Part shown: piece by piece, positions 1 through 5,373 of the stretch
Layout: each line of letters starts with the position of its first letter
Position numbering within the stretch: position 1 is the first letter of the stretch
Source: Anaerolineales bacterium
Lineage (GTDB): Bacteria; Chloroflexota; Anaerolineae; UBA7937
DNA: 5,373 nucleotides
Assembly: GCA_030593425.1 (NCBI GenBank)
Contig: JAUVHF010000116.1
Coordinates: 1-5,373 of the forward strand
Direction of reading: 5' to 3'
Translations under genes and position numbers: made by a program
Notes under the pieces: model-generated
Database searches by the model: none
Seen by the model: only the letters and a program-made list of their open reading frames with translations
Told to the model about the DNA's origin: nothing

Positions 1-371
1 CGTCGCCTATGGGCCCCACTCCAACGCCAGCGCCGCCCACTCCGGTGGGGGGTTTCCTCTATCAGGTGCTTCGGGTGGAGGGACCTTACCGTGGACAGGG
101 GCGATACATCCGAGGTATCGTCTATGATGCAGAGGGAAAACCGGAGCCTGGGGTAAGAGTTCACGGGTATACCGACGCCGACGATCTTGGCATCAAGATT
201 TCGAAGAGCAGCCCTATAGACGTTGGGCAGTATGACTTCCCTGTGGGGCCAACCCCCGGCTTCTATCACTTGGTCATCGTTAGCGAAGCGGGGCAACCGA
301 TCAGCCCAGTTTGCGACGTGGACTATCCAGGGAGCGGTACGATCTACGTGTATTGGCGGCGAGTACAATAA
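1..371 (+). CDS. C-terminal part of an exported protein: Pro/Thr linker plus carboxypeptidase-regulatory-like beta-sandwich domain (5' end outside window)
   Basis: The reading frame (codons from base 3) is open to the left edge, so this is the tail of a longer gene. The first ATG, at 9, sits inside the Pro/Thr linker (SPMGPTPTPAPPTP), has no ribosome site that can be seen, and is probably an internal Met. After the linker come about 105 residues that look like one beta-sandwich. An opening strand (YIRGIVYDAEGKPEPGVRV) has the G-x-V-x-D-x-x-G-x-P-x-x-G-V-x-V pattern of carboxypeptidase-regulatory-like or CNA-B-type domains. A GxYDFPV strand, a Gly-Phe-Tyr strand (GFYHLVIV) and a closing strand (TIYVYWR) follow. 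Such domains are common C-terminal modules of exported Chloroflexota proteins and serve in binding or as spacers, not catalysis. The catalytic or anchoring part must lie to the left. The gene converges on the minus-strand glycosidase genes and has its own terminator. The fold is inferred from pattern; the protein's function is unknown. Confidence 0.72.
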   Translation, partial: SPMGPTPTPAPPTPVGGFLYQVLRVEGPYRGQGRYIRGIVYDAEGKPEPGVRVHGYTDADDLGIKISKSSPIDVGQYDFPVGPTPGFYHLVIVSEAGQPISPVCDVDYPGSGTIYVYWRRVQ

Positions 372-390
372 GCGCTGGAATTGATAGCGA

Positions 391-418
391 TAGCCGAGGC
401 TTTGGCCTGGGCTATTTT
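391..418 (+). terminator. Rho-independent terminator of the plus-strand gene
   Basis: Bases 391-400 pair with 405-414 (9 of 10 pairs, one G-G mismatch at 396/409) around a TTTG loop, followed by TTTT at 415-418. The hairpin starts 20 bases after the TAA stop of the plus-strand gene, as expected for an intrinsic terminator. On the minus strand it lacks a U tract, and its arm contains the TAG stop of the converging glycosidase gene (412-414), so it probably works in the plus direction only. Confidence 0.65.
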
Positions 419-1755
419 GCCATCTGGGAGAGCATCAGATACGCGGGTCGAGGGGTGCCATCGGGATCGGTGATAGCCCACCAGTACTGCTCATGATCCT
501 GAGTCCAATCGGGGTCGGATATGTAGATAAGGGTCATGACACCGATCCAAGGGACCCAGTTCTCCCTGGCATACCGATAGGCCTGCACGAGATAGTTGGC
601 CTTTTCCTCCTCGCTAACGGCATGCCAATGGTAGGGCGAGTCGGGACGGGGGTCGCTGGTCCAGCCGAACTCAAGGATCGCCACCTGCTTATCGGCGTCG
701 CCAAATTCTATCATTATCTGACGGAGATCCTCGGCGTGGCGAAAACAGTATGCCCGGTGTCGCTCCGGTGGACTCGTATCGCCCATATTGTCGTAAGCCG
801 GGTTGCCGACGACCTGGGCCGGGTCCACCTCCGGAGGTGCTTTGTAGCCAGGAGCATGGATTCCCAAGAGGTCGAAATAAGGGGCCGCTCCAGCCTGGTA
901 GATCCGCCTCACGAAGATGATGTCGGGCATGGCCTCCGCATCGGGCCCCCGAGTGGTGGGACTGAGGCCTGCAGTGATGACTAGAGCGTTAGGATCGGCC
1001 GCCTTGATGGCTTGGTAAGCCACTTTCAGCAAGGCTACATACCCTTCGGGATCAGGTGGCCCGCCCCATTCGCGCGAGAGGTTGGGTTCGTTCCAGATCG
1101 AATAGGCACGGATACGGCCTTTGTAGCGAGTAGCCAGAGCGGTGAGAAAGTCGGCGAAATCCTGATAGTTGTTGACGGCACCGCTAGCAGGATAGTTGGG
1201 CCCCAGCCAGGCAGGGGGTTTGAAGATCGCAGCCAATATATCCAAACCCCGGCTGTTTGCATCCTCCACGATGCGGTCGGTTCGGCTCCAATCATAGATC
1301 CCCTTTCCGGCCCCCTCTATATCGATCCAGGCGAAGACTTGCTTCACCCAGGTGAAACCAGCGCCTTTGATTAGGTCGAGGTCTCTCCAAGCCGTCTCCG
1401 GCCGCCACCAAAGGAAGGCTTGCATGCCATATTCGGGGGAGTTCATACGCGGAGGCCTGGGAGGTGGCGGGAAAGTAGGCGTGGGCGTTGGAGTTCCTGC
1501 TAGGGGTGTGGGTGTGATAGTCTCACCTTCTACCGTGGGTGTTGGGAACTCTAGGGCTTCCAAGGTGGCGGTAGGGCGAATCTGGGTTGGGGTTGGACTG
1601 GGGGTAGGCGTGGCCCTGGCTAAACGGATGGGAAGGTGGGGGAAGAGACACAAGCCTAGAAGAGAGCCCACCAACAGGGCAGCGATTATAAAGAGCGCCC
1701 CGACTCGCAAGCCAAGCCAATTCTTTCCTATTCTCTTGGGCCACTCGAACTTCAT
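412..1755 (-). CDS. Membrane-anchored clan GH-A glycoside hydrolase, PslG/GH39-like
   Basis: The 447-residue protein is complete. A basic N-terminus (KRIGKNWLGLR) precedes a hydrophobic segment at about residues 18-39. This acts as a signal anchor or a Sec signal peptide; an A-R-A at 46-48 could be a cleavage site. Residues 49-103 are a Pro/Thr linker. The rest is a TIM barrel with clan GH-A hallmarks. WNEPN at 221-225 supplies the proposed acid/base Glu223 after strand 4. GIHAPGY has His300 near strand 6. ILEFGWT supplies the proposed nucleophile Glu362 on strand 7. The pattern from the early FTWVKQVFAW strand through IKAADPNALV to the PRPAYLML end matches bacterial PslG/GH39-like exopolysaccharide hydrolases better than classical GH5 cellulases, but the family assignment is tentative. 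The ATG is preceded by AGGAG (spacing 5), which overlaps the upstream gene's stop, so the gene is translated in an operon with the GH172 gene. The barrel is paralogous to the one encoded at 3778 onward. Substrate unknown. Confidence 0.88.
   Translation of the reverse strand: MKFEWPKRIGKNWLGLRVGALFIIAALLVGSLLGLCLFPHLPIRLARATPTPSPTPTQIRPTATLEALEFPTPTVEGETITPTPLAGTPTPTPTFPPPPRPPRMNSPEYGMQAFLWWRPETAWRDLDLIKGAGFTWVKQVFAWIDIEGAGKGIYDWSRTDRIVEDANSRGLDILAAIFKPPAWLGPNYPASGAVNNYQDFADFLTALATRYKGRIRAYSIWNEPNLSREWGGPPDPEGYVALLKVAYQAIKAADPNALVITAGLSPTTRGPDAEAMPDIIFVRRIYQAGAAPYFDLLGIHAPGYKAPPEVDPAQVVGNPAYDNMGDTSPPERHRAYCFRHAEDLRQIMIEFGDADKQVAILEFGWTSDPRPDSPYHWHAVSEEEKANYLVQAYRYARENWVPWIGVMTLIYISDPDWTQDHEQYWWAITDPDGTPRPAYLMLSQMAK
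1574..1604 (+). other. Potential G-quadruplex in the template strand of a linker-coding region
   Basis: The plus strand has four G runs, GGG (1574-1576), GGG (1584-1586), GGGG (1589-1592) and GGGGG (1600-1604), separated by loops of 7, 2 and 7 bases. This meets the usual G3+N1-7 rule. It lies in the template strand of the GH-A gene's Pro/Thr linker, where CCC- and CCN-rich proline codons make G runs on the opposite strand. It is therefore probably a by-product of coding; any effect on transcription or replication is speculation. Confidence 0.3.
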
Positions 1756-1766
1756 AACTTCTCCTA
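1756..1766 (-). promoter_or_regulatory. Ribosome binding site overlapping the upstream stop codon
   Basis: On the minus strand, TAGGAGAAGTT directly precedes the ATG at 1755. The AGGAG core (1765-1761) shares two bases with the TAG stop of the GH172 gene and sits 5 bases from the start. This fixes the start codon of the downstream glycosidase and implies coupled translation on one mRNA. Confidence 0.75.
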
Positions 1767-3710
1767 CCCTGGCTCGTCTTGGTACCAGAAAGCGGTGCTG
1801 GAGTAGGTCACGGTAGAATTGTTGCCCTTGGAACCGTGCTCGACCTCAACACGTAAGGAATCCCTGAATTCAATGCTATCGGTGAGATAGAAGCGGTACT
1901 GGGAAGCAGCATCGTCCCGATGTCTTGTCCACATGCGCTTCCAACTGTTTCCAGAGAGAGCGAATATCCACTGTCGATTGGGCTCCTGGGTATAGATGTA
2001 GTAATATCCTGCGTTGAAGTCTCCTTCAATGCCTGTGCCCGGAAGGGCATAGACTCCATCCACCCAGATGTTCAGATCGCTCTCCAGGAAGGGCAAGTTC
2101 CAGTTTGGATCGAAATCTCCTCTCTGGAAGTCATACATGGTGAGGATGCAGCCCACATACCTCCCGCTCCCGTGGAGGTCGGCCAGGATGTAGTTTCCGC
2201 TATCGTCACGCCTCGCCCTGAGGCGCTCTCTCTTGAAGGTGGCATGGAATCTGGCGATGCGCTCCTTGAAGGGTGCGGGATGGTAGAGGATCTCTACCCG
2301 CACATCTGTGGCGTCTCCCCTGCCGTTCTCGAAGAGTATTCTCGCTTGGCTATTGAAAGGCATAGGGAAGTAGTTGTAAAACTCATTCCTCTCCCCGTTC
2401 CAGACGATCCCTAGAGGCAAAGAGCGGTAGCGTCTCATCTCTTCCGCCGTCCCGAAGAGAGAGCGGATAGGCCCTTCTACGCTGGGGTTGCCCTCGCCGT
2501 CCCAGAATATCTTCATGCTCACGTTTTCGTCCATCCCGCTGGCCAGATAGAGTTCCAGCGAGGTTATGACCCCAGGGCCGGAAAGGGCTATCTCGGTGGA
2601 GGAGAAGGGAGGGATGGTCAGGTCTCGCTTCAGGGAGACGAGGTCTCCCCTCGGATAGTAAGGGTGTTCCCCGCGGTCATTCCAGAGGTCGATGACCCGA
2701 TTCAGTTCTTGGGCCTCCGAGGGGTTCAAGGGGATGTTGAAACTGTCGAGGTTACCTGGGTCCTGGTTGAACTTGACCACTTCGATCTGCAAGTGTTGGG
2801 GCCGGCCGGTGGTGGCCACCACCACCGAGCGGGAGAAGGGGATGGGGATGTAGGAAACGTCGCCGCCGTTGCCGGTACCGTAGTGGCGCACCAGAGGGGC
2901 CATGAAGGGCCAAACATCACCACGAAAGAACTCGGTCACCGGCATATCGATGCGCGGGGTCGGCTCGTCGTCAAAGTAGAAGCGGATATTCCCCACCTCA
3001 TGGAAATAGCCCCACTCCTTGCCCTCAGGGCTCTCTGGGTCGTCCCCCTCCTTCAGGTCCCAGTTGTGCTGCCGATGGGTGAAGTAGATGCGGGGGATAT
3101 AACCTGGCCCTTGTGTGCGGGGCAGGATGACGTACTCCTTCTGACCGTCATAGCCAGTGCGGATGGTAAACCCCCGAGCCAGGAACCACTCATCGCTGTT
3201 GAAGTAATCCCAGTAGTGTTCCAGGTGAGTAGTATCCTGGCTCGATTTCTGGAAGATGATGGTATCGGTGGACTTGGGCAAGGTGGAGAGGTCGGCCAGA
3301 CGGCGCAGGAGTTGGCACATCACTGTCCTGCAGAGAGCCACTGGTGCTGGTGTTGGCGTGGAAGTGGGCTCCGGGGGGTTGGAGGCCGAGGGTGTGTTCG
3401 TAGATATAGGCGAGGGGGACGATTGCGTCGCCGCTGCTGGCAGGTTCTCCGTGGCGGTTGCCGATGGTTCAATAGGTGTAAGGCTAGGCGCAGGTGTTGG
3501 AGGCTCCGGTGAGGGTACGAAGGTGGAGGTGGCAACTCTCAGGGTCGACCCATCCAAAGCGGGAGTCGGCGGCGAGGGGGAATGGGCCGCTTTGGGATGC
3601 AAGGGAAGCAGGGGGAAAAGGAGCCAGGCGGCCAGGGAGCCAAAGAGGAGAGCGGTGAAGATGATCAACACTCTTACCCCCCTATTGAACCAGCCGCTGT
3701 TCGATCTCAT
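1764..3710 (-). CDS. Membrane-anchored DUF2961 / glycoside hydrolase family 172 protein with an extra N-terminal jelly-roll copy
   Basis: The 648-residue protein is complete. A hydrophobic leader (about residues 14-37) and a Ser/Pro/Thr linker (about 42-124) place the rest outside the membrane. Residues about 375-640 follow the DUF2961 (GH172) plan: GPGVIT (378-383), a FWDGEGNPSVEGP strand pair (402-414), the YFPMPF motif (447-452), FHATFKRE (488-495), GSGRYVG (514-520), then LESDLNIWVDG and PGTGIEGDF. Known GH172 enzymes use two glutamates, one from EGD and one from GTEDYF; here these are Glu543 and Glu562, both kept. The second motif deviates, with GIEGDF replacing GTEDYF. Residues about 171-310 repeat the first-half motifs (GPGYIPRIYF, RFYFDDEPTPRIDMP, FF, YIPIPF), so the protein is much longer than the roughly 400-residue single-unit enzymes. 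Characterised GH172 members cleave fructofuranosides (difructose dianhydride I) or D-arabinofuranosides; the substrate here is unknown. A GGAG Shine-Dalgarno lies 5 bases from the ATG. The gene is translationally linked to the GH-A gene downstream. Confidence 0.88.
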   Translation of the reverse strand: MRSNSGWFNRGVRVLIIFTALLFGSLAAWLLFPLLPLHPKAAHSPSPPTPALDGSTLRVATSTFVPSPEPPTPAPSLTPIEPSATATENLPAAATQSSPSPISTNTPSASNPPEPTSTPTPAPVALCRTVMCQLLRRLADLSTLPKSTDTIIFQKSSQDTTHLEHYWDYFNSDEWFLARGFTIRTGYDGQKEYVILPRTQGPGYIPRIYFTHRQHNWDLKEGDDPESPEGKEWGYFHEVGNIRFYFDDEPTPRIDMPVTEFFRGDVWPFMAPLVRHYGTGNGGDVSYIPIPFSRSVVVATTGRPQHLQIEVVKFNQDPGNLDSFNIPLNPSEAQELNRVIDLWNDRGEHPYYPRGDLVSLKRDLTIPPFSSTEIALSGPGVITSLELYLASGMDENVSMKIFWDGEGNPSVEGPIRSLFGTAEEMRRYRSLPLGIVWNGERNEFYNYFPMPFNSQARILFENGRGDATDVRVEILYHPAPFKERIARFHATFKRERLRARRDDSGNYILADLHGSGRYVGCILTMYDFQRGDFDPNWNLPFLESDLNIWVDGVYALPGTGIEGDFNAGYYYIYTQEPNRQWIFALSGNSWKRMWTRHRDDAASQYRFYLTDSIEFRDSLRVEVEHGSKGNNSTVTYSSTAFWYQDEPG

Positions 3711-3719
3711 CTTCTCTCC
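3711..3719 (-). promoter_or_regulatory. Ribosome binding site of the GH172 gene
   Basis: On the minus strand, GGAGAGAAG directly precedes the ATG at 3710, with the GGAG core (3719-3716) 5 bases from the start. It begins immediately after the U-rich tail of the upstream hairpin, so a transcript must read through that hairpin to carry both the site and the gene unless it starts inside the hairpin. Confidence 0.7.
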
Positions 3720-3755
3720 AAGAAAAGGTGTGGAGCAGAGGAATGCCCCACACCT
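3720..3755 (-). terminator. Rho-independent terminator or attenuator between the two-barrel gene and the GH172 gene
   Basis: Read on the minus strand, AGGTGTGGGGC (3755-3745) pairs with GCTCCACACCT (3736-3726): 11 pairs, including one G-U wobble, around an 8-base loop. The tail that follows is TTTCTT (3725-3720). The hairpin starts 22 bases after the TGA stop of the upstream gene, so it suits termination of that transcript. The U tract is interrupted by one C, which may allow partial read-through. No clear sigma-70-type promoter lies between the hairpin and the next gene, because only the ribosome site fits there. Confidence 0.7.
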
Positions 3756-3777
3756 ATCGACCGCCGTCCGTAAATTC

Positions 3778-5373
3778 TCACTTGGGCATGTTTGCTAGGG
3801 CGTTGTAGGCTGGTCTATGGGACCAGTCAGGCCTCACGATGCCGAAGGCGCTTTGTTCGCATTCTGCACCGCAGACGGGAGCATAGTTGAGATTCCAGAG
3901 GAACATCACCCCCATATAGCCCCGGGCCTTGGCGATCTGGAAAGCCTTCACTATGAAGTCAGCCTGCTCAGCCTCAGTGTTATCTTGGAAGAACTCGTAT
4001 CCCGCTGCGGGAGACGGGGTAAGATTCTCGATGGAGCCCCACCCCCACTCCGTGGCCCAAAGCCTCTTGTTCCCATCGCCGTTATTCTGCATTGTGGTAT
4101 GGTAGGCACTAATGGTGGCCTGGAAGAACCAACTGCGGTGCCCTTTGGCGCCAAAGGTAGCGGTGGGATCGGTGTAGGTCTGCCAGTTGACATCTGGGGG
4201 GTTGTTGTAGCCTGAGGGATGGACCCCCACGGCATCAGAGCAGCCCTTGAGACCGGCTCGATACATCTGCTGCAAGTATTGGACATCATCGATGGCTACG
4301 ATGCCATCGTTCCAACCGGTGGGGGTGGGAGCGCCCGAGACCACGATGATACTAGAGTCCACCGCCTTGATGCTCGAATAGGCCCGACATAGGAGGTCTA
4401 CGTATTCTGCCGCGCTCAGGGGTCTCCCGGTGTTCCACTCCCGCTTCAGGTTCGTCTCGTTCATCACCTCTATAGCCTTGATCCTGCCCTTAAAGTGCTG
4501 ACTCAAGCGGCTTACAAAGTCGGCGTAGAGGTTGAAATCATCCGGAGGGCCAGCCTCCTCATGCATGCTCCTCGACCACTTAGGCGCTGCTACTACGCTG
4601 AGGAGGATCTTGATCCCGGCGTTATGGAAGGCGTTCACCGCATTCTCCAGCCCGTAGGCGTTCCAGTTGCGCTGACCCTGCTGGGGCTCTATCCAATACC
4701 AGGGGACTTGGAACTTCACCCATCGGAGCCCCAACCCCTGTACGGCGCTCACCAGCTGGTTGAGGTCCACGTTGTAGGGGTGAACCTGGATGCCGTAGTC
4801 GAACCCTGTCCCCCCTGTCGGCGGTCTAACGACGGGTGGTGGGGTGGGTGTAGGTGTCTTTGTGGGCGCGGTGGAAGAGGAGGGAGTGGGGGTAGGAGTG
4901 GCAGCCCCTCCTCCCCTTGGAGCGGGCGTAGGCATGGGGGTGGGTGCCAAGGCTACCAAGAGAGCCTCTCCTCCAACGACCGAGGCGGTTTGCCCTCCGT
5001 CGTCGGATATAGCATAAGAGATAGTATATTCCCCGGCCTCTGGCACCGTCCAGGAGAAGGTGGGATCATCCAGGGAACAGACTTCTTCCGCCACCAACTC
5101 TCCCTCGGCGTCCGCCACCTGCCATAAGATGGCGAACTGGCTTTCGATTGTGGAGGGCACGGCGGCCGCGTATTGACTCAAGGCCTCCCAAACCCTTTCA
5201 TCGCTCCCCTCATCCAAGAGCCCCTTGACGATCACCCCTTGCAGGTTGAAGGCCCTGGCTAGTTCCAACTTATGGGCTATGCTTTCCGCGTTCTCCAAAA
5301 AGATGGTGTGTTCACCTTTCTCATCCTGATGGGTGAACAAATAGGTATGAGTCCCCTCTAGGTATTGCATCCC
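3778..5373 (-). CDS. Exported two-domain glycosidase: YaaH-like GH18 (C-terminal end only), Ig-like domain, Pro/Thr linker and PslG/GH39-like GH-A barrel (5' end outside window)
   Basis: The frame is open through the right edge (a Gly codon precedes the last visible ATG at 5370), so the N-terminus is missing. Numbering from that Met, residues 1-67 match the end of a YaaH/SleL-type GH18 barrel: a Tyr strand, then HTIFLENAESIAHKLELA (YaaH-like HxVWFED-S-xxxKLxLV), LQGVIVKGLLDEGSDERVWEAL (like GLRGVAxWxLGxEDPxxW). The tryptophan usual in the last strand is Val/Lys here. The GH18 catalytic DxxDxDxE motif would lie outside the window. Residues about 77-141 look like an Ig- or PKD-like domain (FSWTVPEAGEYTISYAI). 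A Pro/Thr linker follows (143-187). Residues 189-530 form a GH-A barrel with VMNETN (proposed acid/base Glu305), VGVHPSG (His384) and ATEWGW (proposed nucleophile Glu441). Cysteines at 377, 500 and 504 could form disulfides. It is the first visible gene of the minus-strand cluster and is followed by a terminator-like hairpin. The enzyme classes are fairly secure; the substrates are not. Confidence 0.85.
   Translation of the reverse strand, partial: GMQYLEGTHTYLFTHQDEKGEHTIFLENAESIAHKLELARAFNLQGVIVKGLLDEGSDERVWEALSQYAAAVPSTIESQFAILWQVADAEGELVAEEVCSLDDPTFSWTVPEAGEYTISYAISDDGGQTASVVGGEALLVALAPTPMPTPAPRGGGAATPTPTPSSSTAPTKTPTPTPPPVVRPPTGGTGFDYGIQVHPYNVDLNQLVSAVQGLGLRWVKFQVPWYWIEPQQGQRNWNAYGLENAVNAFHNAGIKILLSVVAAPKWSRSMHEEAGPPDDFNLYADFVSRLSQHFKGRIKAIEVMNETNLKREWNTGRPLSAAEYVDLLCRAYSSIKAVDSSIIVVSGAPTPTGWNDGIVAIDDVQYLQQMYRAGLKGCSDAVGVHPSGYNNPPDVNWQTYTDPTATFGAKGHRSWFFQATISAYHTTMQNNGDGNKRLWATEWGWGSIENLTPSPAAGYEFFQDNTEAEQADFIVKAFQIAKARGYMGVMFLWNLNYAPVCGAECEQSAFGIVRPDWSHRPAYNALANMPK

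Noticed and set aside
9..11. ATG at 9 as the start of the plus-strand gene
   Set aside because: The frame is open upstream, the Met lies inside a Pro/Thr linker and no signal peptide follows, so the true start is outside the window.
1447..1614. Tandem DNA repeat or CRISPR-like array in the GT-rich stretch
   Set aside because: There is no fixed repeat unit or spacer. The periodicity comes from alternating Pro and Thr codons in a protein linker.
1639..1660. Possible lipoprotein lipobox around Cys36 of the 412-1755 protein (SLLGLC)
   Set aside because: The residue before Cys is Leu, not Gly, Ala or Ser, and the Cys lies within the hydrophobic segment, so a signal anchor or Sec signal is more likely.
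2664..3512. Long open frame on the plus strand (282 codons) opposite the GH172 gene
   Set aside because: It is antisense to a well-supported gene, gives a Val/Gly/Arg-rich product with no recognisable domain, and ends in the reverse of the Pro/Thr linker. It is a by-product of GC-rich codon usage.
3711..3830. Promoter for the GH172 gene in or near the intergenic gap
   Set aside because: No pair of -35 and -10 like hexamers with 16-18 base spacing could be found by eye on the minus strand; most of the gap is taken up by the hairpin and ribosome site.
4495..5127. Open frame on the plus strand (210 codons) opposite the two-barrel gene
   Set aside because: It has no recognisable domain, and its Gly/Arg/Ser-rich run is just the complement of the Pro/Thr linker. 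The minus-strand frame has clear GH motifs.
5368..5370. ATG at 5370 as the true start of the two-barrel gene
   Set aside because: It falls inside the last part of a GH18 domain, leaves no signal peptide for an otherwise exported protein, and the frame continues past the edge.

Overview
The window looks like part of a chromosome from a Chloroflexota bacterium, most likely Anaerolineae-like. This is an inference from style rather than a marker gene: the DNA is moderately GC-rich, every protein is predicted to be exported, and each has a long Pro/Thr (PTPTP) linker between its membrane leader or accessory domain and its folded domain. That architecture is very common in that phylum. There is no RNA gene, CRISPR array, insertion sequence or phage gene, and no gene-free stretch longer than about 70 bases.

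Layout. At the left edge, on the plus strand, is the 3' end of a gene encoding a Pro/Thr linker and a small beta-sandwich domain resembling a carboxypeptidase-regulatory-like fold. It ends at 371 and is followed by a terminator hairpin (391-418). The rest of the window is a minus-strand run of three exported carbohydrate-active proteins, read from right to left. The first (3778 to the right edge, 5' end missing) carries the last part of a YaaH-like GH18 barrel, an Ig-like domain, a Pro/Thr linker and a complete clan GH-A barrel of PslG/GH39-like type. The second (1764-3710) is a membrane-anchored DUF2961/GH172 protein that seems to have its N-terminal jelly roll in two copies. The third (412-1755) is a second membrane-anchored GH-A barrel, paralogous to the one in the first gene.

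How they may work together. Genes two and three are only 8 bases apart, with the Shine-Dalgarno overlapping the upstream stop, so they are almost certainly co-transcribed. Between genes one and two lies an 11-bp hairpin with a U-rich tail directly in front of the second gene's ribosome site. It looks like an intrinsic terminator or attenuator inside the cluster. All the catalytic domains visible in full keep their acidic catalytic residues. Known members of these families act on N-acetylglucosamine polymers or peptidoglycan (YaaH-like GH18), exopolysaccharide (PslG) and furanosides such as fructofuranosides or D-arabinofuranosides (GH172). A reasonable but unproven reading is a surface-tethered set that trims an extracellular or cell-envelope glycan. 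The substrate cannot be read from the sequence.

The most interesting points are the GH18 plus GH-A two-barrel fusion, the duplicated half of the GH172 protein, the homologous membrane leader shared by two catalytically unrelated neighbours, and the hairpin placed just before an internal ribosome site.
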